Of a DNA stretch of 64,000 nt, positions 1 through 12,500 are shown piece by piece (position 1 is the stretch's first letter; every line of letters begins with the position of its first letter). Source of the DNA: Maylandia zebra (Eukaryota; Chordata; Actinopteri; Cichliformes; Cichlidae); the NCBI RefSeq assembly GCF_041146795.1, contig NC_135177.1, positions 20,816,560-20,880,559 of the forward strand, read 5' to 3'. The notes beneath the pieces were generated by a model. That model saw only the letters and a list, made by a program, of their open reading frames with translations. It had not been told where the DNA came from and ran no database searches. Position numbers and translations under genes: made by a program.

Positions 1-3000
1 ATTAGCTTGCTTTGCCGTTGCCAAATGTTGCTCCGCCACCCTGACTGTTCGAGTGCACAGGGCTCCCTACAATTGCTCTTTAAAAAAAAAATGCTAATAC
101 AAATAAACATGTTTGCAACTGGCTGTGTATAGACACACGGTCTTCTTTTTCCTCTGCTACACACCAAAGATCATGCCTTAACTCATGTTTTTTTCATGTG
201 AGCGAGAAATAATGAGCCGCCTTAGAAAAACATTAAAAGACTCAAAGGCTGTCTCTGTTTTTACAGTGAATCATCTTGTGTGCTCATCGACCTCCCTATT
301 TTCGAGCATACGAACATGCACACCCCAAACACTGAGAATTACTTCGTGTTTTTAACGTGCTCCACGGGCAGCTGCAGGAGAGAATACACTCTTGACCTCC
401 TCTCCTCTGTCGCTCTTGCATTCCTTGAGTCAGAATCAACCGCAGAGAGAGCGAGGAAGCATTCCAGCGCTCAGGATGATCACAAGCAGGAGGGGGAGTT
501 ATAAAGATGGAGGAAATCAGATCCTATTCCATTTGGCTCTTGTAAGAGCTGAATTTGTTAGAGGAAGGATGTCGGGCTGCTTTCAGTTTCGTCCTCCAAC
601 ACTTAGAAAACACTTAGAGTGTGAGACAGTTTTATATCGGGCTTGCATGCAGGTGTCATGGCAGGCTACGATTTTTGCTTGACCTACAGATGTGTGTACA
701 GATGATTCGGTCTGCTCTAACTCTAACCAGGTGACCCACAAACCCATACTTAATATATGTTATTCACAGGGATTTTCGTGGAACATGTTGCTTAATTTTG
801 GTAAACATAAACCTGTAAAGAAATTACTTAAAAAAAGAATATTGTATGTAGTATGAATAGGTAGTCCTCTATGCAGCATTTACTGTAGTCTGTGTAACAC
901 TGAAGTAAAGCAGTCAAGGCCAGCAGTAAGGAGTTTTAATGTGACCCCTAAACTGATTTTGATGGTTTTTATAAACTCAAGGCAACCTAAAACATAGTGG
1001 AAGAATTTCTGGAAATTCATTTTAAACGTTTATTTGTAGGAGCGGGTATCTGTGCTGCTTTACAGCTAGTGCAATAAAACGTTATGAGCAAATAAAGGCA
1101 GCTACAGTGAAGAGACCGTGTTGGAGTAGCTACATCAAGCAAGAAGGCTGACAAGAAGACATCGGAAGGCTGATTTTCATACTGAACTGAAATCAACCTT
1201 GAAATTGTCAGATTTATTTAAACGGTGCAAACTTAGTGCCTAAATCCTAAAGCGTCAGACATACACGCCAGAACTCAGCCGACAAAAGGTCCAATCCAGG
1301 GGACTGGATTGCTTTGCGAACTGGAAATTGCAGATAAGAAGAGAATAACTTTTTATTGTTTTGCACCAGGAAGTATTTTGTCATAAATCATTAGAAATGG
1401 ATCAAGTCTTGAGGGAGATTGTCTGAACTGTTAATTTAATTGGAGCCAGAGGTCTGAATCATCATCAGTTTTACAGCCTGACAAAGACATTACCTATGGC
1501 CTGCCATGCCGCACTGAAGCGGGATGCTTCAGCCAAGGAGCCGTGCCCACGCATTATTTTGATTTACGACAGGAGCGTTTCTTTGTAATGACAGTGGACT
1601 GACTGAACGTGAATCATCTGTTTTATAGCTGGATGGTTCATTAAGTGTGAGCCTTTTCAAAATATGTTTGGACTTTTTTGCACTAAAAGAAAGGGGCAAA
1701 TCTGGGGGTGTTTTTTTTTTTTTTATATATATATAATTGGGTATTATGCAATGTTTTTACTGAGATCAAAGATCAAACTGCGTATGTGTGAGGCCCAGCC
1801 ATGAACAGAAATAAGCTTGACACCTCGCCTAAGGAGTGTATACCTGACAATTTGACCATTTAAAATGAAGTGTTTCTCTGGAAATACTGTGGAGAGATAT
1901 TTAAAAAGATGTGACTGTCTTCACTGTGCTAATATTTGTCGTCTTGTGCCTGTTGTCCTGTGTTAGACAACTGCATCCTTCACTGTCTCTTTTGATGTGT
2001 GCACTCAACACTGCAACGAAAATGACTCGCACTCTAATTAATATCACTAATCAAGTGTGATCATGCTGACCCACTAATTCTGTTTTTCTCGGTCTAAATC
2101 TGGGGATTTACGCTCGGATACTCGTTTATTATTCACTCTCAGTTTTCTTTGAAGTTGATTACGATGATTTTTCACAAGAAGCAAAATAATGATCTGAGTG
2201 ATTTTAGGACTGTCTAATGTGGTTTAGTTGATTTTTTCTTTTAACTCTTATATAAAGTCGATGTAGCTGCAGCTCTCACAGTCGCACAGAGCCCGGATTG
2301 TTATGTGTCTCCTAGGATTTTTCTTTTTCCTTTCTTTGTTCGGTCTCTGCAAGTTCATGTTTGTCTGTTTAAAATCAAGTCTGCGTTTTCACTTACTGCC
2401 TGTATTGTTGCCTTTTTTGAAGCCTTGTCTGCTTTTAGTTTTTGATGCATCTCGCACACCTTTTCTTTTTGCTCCTTTGTATTTTTTGTTGTTTCTGCTT
2501 CATGTTGTATGTTCAGCTGTTTCATCATTTGTGCTGTGCAGTTATGCCCCCTTGAATGAGCTTGCCTTGTGCTAAGCAACTTTGTATCATTCTACACACA
2601 AAGCATTTGGTGACATTGAAGCTTTTTGAAATTTAGAACTAATTAAAATAAGCAGACTGTAGATTAATAACTAATTTAAAATATAATTCAATCTCTGAAA
2701 TAATGCCGTCTGTTTTATAGATACAAATTGTTATACATTGTATCAACCTTTTTCTAACCAGTTCCAAACTTTTTGGCCCAAAGTCTTTTAGAATACTGTA
2801 AATAAATGATGTACCAAGCTACTCTGACATCGTTCATTTGTTTTTCTTACTTCTGTTTTGGGTTGAGCGTTCTACTCTGAGCACCTCCCGAACAGACACC
2901 ATTTGAGCTCGTTTCTGCCTCTTCTGTCGGGAGTCTCATTCTCTCAGTCACTACCCACTGCCTGTGGCCTTAGGTAACAGTAGCAGCGTAGATCCCTAAA

Positions 3001-3573
3001 TGGGCCAGACAAATATAAAATAACATCATGCTTGTTTGACCGTCACTTTAAACATTTGGCTTAGACCATTAACTCATGAGGAACATGTTTAATGAAGTAT
3101 TAAACAACGTGAGACAATCTATTTTCTATTCTCTAATAGACTTCTTTTTGTCCATTAGGTTTATTTAACTTCTGCATTTCTGACTTCACTTTTCAGACCA
3201 AGAGTCTACATCTAAAAAAAATTGAAAGAGTTTCTTTTTGAATCATATCTGTTGTTCCAGAAGTAGATGAAAGCTTCAGGTTGATATCATATATTCTGTG
3301 TACAAGATTCTGGCTTTAATATCATGTCAGTTCTACTGTATGTCTTCTGGACCAGTTCTGTTGTGGCATCTCTTTGAGAGATGCAGTTAGTTAATAGCAT
3401 GTCTCTGGGCCTTCTAAGTTTTTCTTTCTGCTTTAATTCATATGGGTAGCAGACCAAACTTGCAACCAAAGATTTATATATGTAGAAATATGCTTGTAAA
3501 TATTCTTGTATTCTTGCAGCATGGAGTTGACCCTTTTGATTATTTTTTCTATGTTTTTGATTACTCGCTTTAG
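1..3573. other. Non-coding DNA upstream of the first visible GALNT1 exon
   Basis: This AT-rich stretch has no ORF with recognisable protein similarity. Because the first visible coding exon starts mid-protein, it is most likely intron of the galactosaminyltransferase gene. I looked for the conserved stem exon that should precede residue 106 and did not find it. A poly-T/TA run sits near 1710-1735. No RNA gene or clear transposon was recognised. Confidence 0.5.
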
Positions 3574-6500
3574 GTGCAAGAACAAGTTATACCCCGATAA
3601 TCTTCCTCGCACCAGCGTTGTGATTGTATTTCACAACGAGGCGTGGACCACGCTGCTGCGAACCGTCCACTCCGTGATTGACCGCTCTCCACACACACTG
3701 CTGGAGGAGATTGTTCTGGTGGATGATGCCAGCGAGAGAGGTAAACTCACACACACGCACAGTAACACTCACTGCAGATAATTCCTTCAGTCTCTCTCTA
3801 GTTTGAGGCTTAGCCTATTTTTTAGAGCTATGATTTTTGCTGGATTCTGCGTAGGTAGATGTTTTTGCACATGTGTGTATGTGCCTGTGCTGGTGCCCAA
3901 GAGAGAGTCAGTGCATGTATGAGGGCTGTGTGTGCCACTCCACCCTGTGCAATACTGTTAATCCCTGTTTGGGGGAGATTAGGTCTTTAATTTGCCAGAC
4001 GCAGGGATTACACTCTGTTATTACCCTCAATCCCCCACCCCAACCAACTACCACCAGCAGAAGCAACCTTACGAGACCTCAGGTTAGATGGTGCAGGTCA
4101 CGGATTGTGTGTTTATGTTTGCACTTGTGTTCAAGCTGATGGAGAAGCTCCTAGCAGGTACAAGAGGTATCGTATGAGAAGGCCACATACGTGAAAGAAA
4201 GCACGCAAGCGCACAGTTATCTCTGATCCCTGCTGCTACAAATGGAGTGGGTTGGAGGAACAGCTTGTAATCCAGCTTTTGTTTTGTAGGCGCCTGTTTT
4301 GCATTCTTATCTGTTTATATATGCATTTATTAGATTTCCTCAAACAGCAGTTGGAGAGGTATGTGAGAAAATTGGAAGTCCCCGTCAGAGTCGTGAGGAT
4401 GGAGCAGCGGTCCGGGCTCATCCGCGCACGCCTCAAGGGAGCGTCTCTCTCCACTGGCCAGGTGTGTGCGCATGTCCACATACGAGACATCCACAGCAAC
4501 TGCTCTCCATATTGTGTTTGCACTGTAGATTTGTCTTATGTTTTCCCTCCATGTTCTCAGGTCATAACCTTTCTGGATGCTCACTGTGAATGCACAACAG
4601 GATGGCTGGAGCCTCTGCTTGCCCGCATCAAACAAGACAGGTAAGGCACACAAACACGAAAGATACGCAGACCATTGGCAAGCCTGGAAAAGAAAATTAA
4701 TAAAGTATTGTTGAGCCTGCAGGGGGCTTGCCCTTGTGTTTATCTTACGCTTAATTACTCATTCTCTGTTTACTGCTACCCGTAAGCAGGTATACACACA
4801 CACTCACACCAGCACATGGAGAAAACGCACAGGGTTTACAAAGGTGTAATGAGAGATGAGTGACAGCTGGTGAGAAGTTGGTTCTGGAGGTGACACATCT
4901 TGCAGATGAGCTTTTAGCCTTGGTTGATGTCCACCCAGGGTTATGAACAGCAGGTTGATGTACTGTGTTTGTGTGCTGATGTCTTTCTGTTTACTGTAGG
5001 AAAACAGTGGTGTGCCCCATTATCGACGTTATCAGCGATGATACCTTTGAGTACATGGCAGGCTCTGACATGACATACGGAGGATTCAACTGGAAGCTCA
5101 ACTTCCGCTGGTACCCTGTACCTCAAAGGGAGATGGACCGACGCAAAGGAGACCGCACGCTGCCTGTCAGGTGGGTGGTACACACAGCAAGATGAGTCTT
5201 TAAATTTCATTGCTATTATCCTTTTCATACTTATAAAACAGACTGACAGCAGTTTCTATGCTTCAAGTTAAGTCTTTTCATTTTACCAAAGGACATCTAT
5301 GACCCTGGGCTAGTCCTGACCTAACTAAATTCTGCAGAGAGGCCCTTAAATCTTACCCTTTGATCCATGTAAACTATTACTTTTGCCATACAGTCACAGC
5401 TGATACCACAGTCCTCCTACTGCAACCCTCCATCCTTTGAAACAGTTTGCTCCATCTTTCAACCTGAAAATGAGTCCGACACTCAAAAGCCACTAAATTT
5501 GGTACACCCCATCAGAATAGGGAGAAAGGGTGATTTAAGTGACTTTGAAGGAGTATCTGCTAAACCACCATCTGGTTTACACAATATAGAGCAAAAAGGA
5601 GAAAACGGTGAGTTTAAATTATCTGGGGAAAGTGCCTTGTTGTTGCCAGAGGTCAGAGGAAAATAGACAGACTGCTTTGAGCTGATAGGAAGGCAACAGT
5701 AACTCAAATGACTAAGGTATTTTGGAAGATATGCAGAAGAGCATCTCTGAATGAAGCAGATGAGCTGCATCAGCAGAAGACAACACCGGGTGCAACTCCT
5801 GTCAGCTAGGAACAGGAAACTGAGGTTACAGTTTGCTTGTGTTCACCAAAACAAGATTGGAAGATTGGAAAAATGTTGCCTGGTCTAATGAGTCTCACTT
5901 TCTGCTATGACATTCAGTTGATGATAGGATCAGAATTTGGTCTGAACAACATGAAAGCATGGATCTATCCTGTCTTATATCAGCATTCAGGCTGCAGGTG
6001 GTGATGTAATAGTGTGGCAGATGTTTTCTTGGCAAACTGTTTTCCCTTTAGTACCAACTAATAATCATCAAAAACCAAAGCCTACATGAGTATTGTTACT
6101 GATCATGTCCGTCCCTCTATGACCACAGTCTACCTATGCTCTCATCACTGCTTCCAGCAGTTCACGATAGTATATTGCGGCATTAAAGCCAAAAGTTTAT
6201 TTTGTGCAATTGCATATGGACACGTTTACACACAGGAAGCAGTTATCTTTTCCAAGTTGCAGTTGATGAACACAGGTTACCGTTTCAGGATACTAGTTTA
6301 TTTCTGTATTTCACACTCGCTTTTGTCAGGCACAAAGACACAGAAACAGCACAGCGGTTGAAAGCAAACAGCAAAGTGTTTTGTTTTTTTTTTAATCTTT
6401 CTTATCATGACTCAAAGGATAGATAAGCCTCATCCCGTTCATAGATGTTTTAAACACTGACACCTGCTTTTACGTAGAGAAGGAGCCACCCAGGACCTCT

Positions 6501-9500
6501 GCTCACACTGTGAGCTCCTGGCTGCCCAGTTCTGCATAAAACTCACTGATTGTGATATGTCGCCTAAAGGCCTTTACATTCTTTAATCAGAAACACTTAG
6601 ACACTGCGCCTAAGCCTTCCTATAGCAGACAGAAATCCTGAACTCTTTATCTTTTTCAATCCCTGTTTATTCTATGGCTGCTACAACAGTGTATATGTTA
6701 CCATTCAGTTTGCTGCTGCAGTTCATCATAAGAGGTTCTCAAGGCAGGAATACTGAAAGAATAGAGTGAACTTTCCACTTCTGTTCAATGCAAGATGTTT
6801 ATGTAAGATTGTGTTTTTTGTTTTGAGGGGCTTTTTTTGTTGTTTGTAGACCTTGGAACTAAAATCAAGAGCTTATTTTTGCCTGTCTATCATCTCTTTT
6901 TCCTGCTCTTGTTTCTAAGCATGCTTGATGCCAATATTCAAGGTCACACACACACACATAATGTAGCTTATGTAACACCCCGCGCCCCCGATTTCGGTTG
7001 TTTTTCTCAGTTCTGCTTGACAAAATTTTCCTCAGGGTGTCTTTTAAGTGGCCTAAAAAACAAAACTGGGTTGTTGTGTCAGGGCAGAAAATTAATTTCC
7101 ACTAATGACACGATTTACATAAAAACCCTGTTCTGCCACAGAGCGCTTTCACATTATTGCACGTATGGAGTTTGCAGAATGAAAAAAACTGTAACGAATA
7201 ATGCTGATGTGGTTTCAAGCTTCCACGCGTGCATTTGCTGGGGGAATTTCTCTTCATTAGACGATGCAAACTGCAGGTCTTTTGCTGTCACTCTCTGAGG
7301 AGCTGCATATGTTGACAGCAGAGGAGGAAATCAGCAGCTAAGCTAGTTATTATGGGCTCATCTACCTTGTAATTTACGGCAATGTGCAGAAGTCTACTTA
7401 CTCACTTGGGAAGGTTGTATTTGCCACTGTTGGACTTTAAAAAAATACAACAAACAGAAAAGATCTGAAGAAATTCTCTGAACTTGCTAAATGTGTCATT
7501 TTGATATTGTATGCTTCAAACACAAAGCTGAGTATTACCTGCCTTTTGATGCTTTATACAGTGGCAGTGTTTGTTTATTTCAGTCTTGTGATATGTTGAG
7601 ATGATGAACCACGCTTTTATGTACGTAAGGGCCGGTCCCTGTTTAGATAAATGACTTTAATTAGAATCCAGGATTTGCTGTAAATTAGTGGGTTTTCTTT
7701 GTTTTACTGCGACGTGTTTGAGTGTCGTAGAAAAAAGTGATTTATTGTAAGCTGGGGCATTTAGAAAGCTTTGATATCTCTTCAGGAAAAAAGGAAAGGA
7801 TACATAGATCTGTTGTGTTGGCTTCGTCGTTATTGTCTTTTGTTATAAAGCCACATTTTACGAACTGTTTGACGAACTGTTTTTCCATTTCTGGGTTGCT
7901 TATTATTTCCCGCTCTTAGCCAATTGCTGGTCATACACCATCAATCTGTGCACGTTCAGGATATGTTTGTCTGTTTGTGTTCTTGTAAGAGATTTTAAGC
8001 AAAAGCGAAAACAGGCAGTGGAGAAGAATAAGCTCTAAAGAGGAGGAAGCCGTTCTGTAAGCGGGAGGGAAAATGGAAAGAGGTCTCGAGGCCGTTTAAC
8101 TCTGACATGACTGTCACAGCAACAGAGAAGAGAGGAGAAAAAACAGGAAATCAGCAAATAACAGGGAGTGAGAGGAGTGAAATATAAAACCCTGATGGAA
8201 TGTGTACATACTGGATGACCTTTAAAAGGCCGGCCGTCAGTGATTTAAGTGGCACTAACCTGCCTTTCTCCTAATTTACCTTTTCTCTGATGTCTCTGTT
8301 CAGGACTCCCACCATGGCAGGCGGCTTGTTCTCCATAGACAGAGATTATTTCCAGGAGATTGGCACATATGACGCAGGCATGGACATCTGGGGAGGAGAG
8401 AACCTGGAAATCTCTTTCAGAGTGAGTGAACACACCCACTGACAACTGACATGACTCTATTCTTCCATTCAGAAGTGTCAGCTAGGGTTCAAAAACACAC
8501 ACAGATGTTACACCTCTAGACTGACTTCACTGAATAAATTGTTGACCTGACTAAGACTTCGTCAGACGTCATCCCGGCTGGCGTCGAGTCAAATTTATTC
8601 AGACTGGCACAGCACAGCCGGGACCAGTCTGTGTCATCCATCTCCCAGCTGAGTTCACTGGTCTGTCTTAGCTCGTTCAGCGCCCAGGACTTACAGTGTG
8701 TCTACTCTGCAATTTATTCTCTAAATTAGTGTTGACAAGGCTTGTTTCTCATAGATTTGGCAGTGTGGCGGGACGCTAGAGATTGTCACGTGCTCTCACG
8801 TGGGTCACGTCTTCAGAAAGGCGACGCCCTATACGTTTCCCGGAGGAACGGGACAGATCATCAACAAAAACAACCGGCGTCTGGCAGAAGTTTGGATGGA
8901 CGAATTTAAAAACTTCTTCTACATCATCTCTCCTGGTGAGTTTTGCCACATTTTGTGTGTTTGTGTGTGCGCGTGTTTGCGTTCATGTATGTGCTCGTGT
9001 GTGGAGGTTAATCTCTGTGACAGGTGTGATCTATCCATTAACCCGCTGACTGCGTGATATTGCAGTGGTGACCCAACAGTGCAGGATGGGGGGAGGCGGG
9101 GAGTAATTTCACGCTACAAAGCATGCGTTAACTTGCATGAACACACACACACACACACACAAGCTTGCAGCAGAAAAGCAACCAAAAGAGAAGCAGAGCT
9201 ACTGAAATGAAGAATATTTTTAGATGCGAAGCACCTCATGGAACACATTTATACCTCTCTCACTTTTGTTGACAGGGGGCGCTCTTCTGTCTTTCTTACG
9301 CTTGTTTCAATAACCTGACCAGTTGTATAATAGAGGTCTTACAGAGCTGGAAGAAAGCATCAGCCCTAATTAGATCAGTTCCCGGGCATAACAATGAGAT
9401 CATAATTCAGTTCTGTTTTATTGAGTTTTATTTATATATCACCAAATCACAGCAACAGTGGCCTCAAGGCGCTTTATATTGTAACACTACAGTAATAGAG

Positions 9501-12500
9501 AGAAAACCCCAACAATCAGACGGCCCCTATGAGCAAGCACTTGACAATAGTAGGAAAGGAAAACTCTGTTTAACAGGAAGAAACCTGCAGCAGAACCAGG
9601 CTCAGGGTGAGGCAGCCATCTGTTACGAGTTGGAATTAGACAAGGAAGACAGGACAGAAGAGAGACACAGATTAATAATAACTAAGAATTAAATGCAGAG
9701 TGGTGTATAAAGAAATAGAGTGGAAAAAAGTGATTAAAGTTAAGAAGAAACACTCCAGCCCTAACTATAAGCTTGATCAAAAAAGAAAGTTTTAAGCCTA
9801 ATCTTAAAAGCAGAGAGACTGTCTGTCTCCTGAATCCAAATTTGATGAGCTTTTAACCTGAATGGATACATGAAAGCACAGATATAAGGGAAAGTTATAG
9901 TTGTAGTAGTGGCCCAAAGTTAAAAGACAAAGCTAATAATTGAAGTAATTGAGTGCATGATTTCCCATGGTCCCGTCCTGCTGACTGAGTATGTAAAGGT
10001 ACTGTACTGAAAAAACAAGAAGTGGACTGTCTTGCTAGACGGGCCAGACTTCACTGAATTCAAGCCAAAGGGCCGCACCGTTTCTAAACACAATTCAATC
10101 ATAACTCAACAAAATGATATGAGTAGCATCTCAGCGTTACAGGGTTTTTGTTTTTTTATTTGTAAGCATAAAACACATAAGTAGAAACTGGACCTCCACA
10201 GTGTGCTAGCTCCATTTTCGATGTAGTTACTATCAGTTATTATATGAAAAAGATGATTGACCTCCATTGCTCTTCATCAGGCACTGTTGTTGTCATTGTT
10301 GGGTCATTTTCAGCCCAGGTGTTACAACTTACAGTATTTCATGTTCTTTTCCAAAAAAAAAAAAAAAAAGCGATTTAGCAGTTTTGAACGTTTGGCTGCT
10401 TCAGATCAGCATGTGGGTTTTTTCTGCTCAATCCTAACACAGTTTAAATAAAGCTTATACACACGGGGGGAATGGCAGCATGCAGTGTTTTGTTTGACCT
10501 TTTTGTGTGTGTGTGTCTGCGTGTCCAGGTGTGACCAAAGTAGACTACGGTGACATCACGTCTCGCACTGCTCTGAGGCAAAAGCTTCAGTGTAAACCCT
10601 TCAGTTGGTACCTGGAGAACATCTACCCTGACTCCCAGATCCCTCGGCATTATTACTCCCTGGGAGAGGTACACTCGCTCACACAAGCAACACTTGAATC
10701 TGTATGGATCAAACGGTGTGGGTGTATATTCAAGCAATGAACCTGCTTCCTGTGTGTTTGGCTCAGATCCGTAATGTGGAGACTAACCAGTGTCTGGACA
10801 ACATGGCCCGCAAGGAGAACGAGAAGGTCGGCATTTTCAACTGTCACGGGATGGGAGGCAACCAGGTAACAGAGAAATAACAAAACGCTGTAACTACACA
10901 TGAATTAAAGTGTAAATGTTGATCACTGTTGACATCAGAGTTATTCTCGGCACAAAAAGAGAGAAAGTCTGTGGGTGATGTGTGCAGGTTTTCTCCTATA
11001 CGGCCAACAAGGAGATCAGGACAGATGACTTGTGTCTAGACGTGTCCAAGCTAAACGGACCCGTCATGATGCTCAAGTGCCATCACCTCAAAGGCAACCA
11101 GCTCTGGGAGTACGACCCTCTGGTAAGTGGAAGACATAATAAAAAAAGCATTTTCTCAAAGTGATTCTGAAAAGCTGGTTAATATGTTCATCACCTGGAC
11201 TGTTAGAAGTCATTATTATCATCTTATTATAAAAGCAGCCTGAAAAGCCTTCAGTTAAACCACAACACTACAGTTAAAGATCATATTTCTCCCATATTAG
11301 CTTCTCTTCAAAGTTTAAAATCTTCCTGTTCATGTATAAAACCTGGAACAATCAAGGTTTTGCCTACTAGGGGTAATTCTTATTTCTTTTTTCTGAACTG
11401 AGGGGTTTCTGTCAGATTTCATATTTATGCCTGCTTCCAAAATAAAACAACAGCCAATGAGGGTGATCTCTGCCTGTACAGCTTACCTGGGCTACCAGTG
11501 GGAAAAACATTTCTAATGGTCGACAGAGCATTTCTGTAGGTTTGGAAACTCTACATTAAGGGTACAGAGGAGGTCATCAGATGTTGTCTTTTTGTGAAAA
11601 CTGGAAGCTGGTGTCAGGTGACCCTGAAGACTTCCTTAATTATGCAGCAACAGGCCTAGGATGCTGGGAGGTTCCCATGATGCACTTTGTCTTCTTCACC
11701 ACTGCTGTATTTAATCATTAGTAATTATTAAACTCTGGTTCTCTCCCATAGTGTGTCCTTCGTCCTGCCTCTCTCTTTCCTTCTCCCTGACTGTTGGGGT
11801 TTTCTCCTGAATGCTGTAGGGTCGTACCATTATACTGTAGGTTTATAGCTTACAGTATAAACACACTGAGGTTATTGTTATTGGGAGTTGGTGCTATATA
11901 AATAAAACTGAATTAAATTGAATACTGTGAGCTCTCACAAAGGTCTTGACAGGCACAGAAAATAGTTCATTTACAGCAGGAAAACCTAGGACGTTAAATT
12001 CCCTTCCAACTGTATTTTTAAGGCACTTTAAAACAACAACGGCTGACACAGTGATGTATATTAGAAATAAATAAAATAGAAAGACAATAAAATATAATGG
12101 GCACAGCTCTGCTCTGCTGTGCTCTGCGACACACTGTCGACCTGTCCACGGTGTACTCTGCCTCTCACCCTTTGGTAGCTGGGATAGGGTACAGCCCACC
12201 CAGCACGATAAACAAGGATGGATGGACAGTAAAATGGAACTAAAGGGTGCAAAACGACACAAGTAAAAATGACCATCATACAATAAAAAGCAAATGAGAT
12301 CAATGTGTCACACTGGGTCAAAGCCCAAAGGGTATAGACAGTATATTGTTGGGCAGTGTAGCTTCCTGTGAGGGTCCCGGGTCTGAAACCTAGTGAGTTT
12401 TGAGGTTTATGGACTTTGTAGTTTTATGTTTCTTGGTTTTGTTTGAGTTTACATTCATGCAATTTTTCCATTGTTCTGTTCTTAGTGTAGTTAGTCTCTA

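Noticed and set aside
1-3573. Earlier GALNT1 exons (membrane anchor, stem)
   Set aside because: No segment encoding the conserved stem motif or a short-tail signal anchor with fitting splice sites was found.
6837-7298. 153-codon ORF in a GALNT1 intron
   Set aside because: No similarity to any family I know. It lies on the sense strand within an intron between well-defined exons and has no domain.
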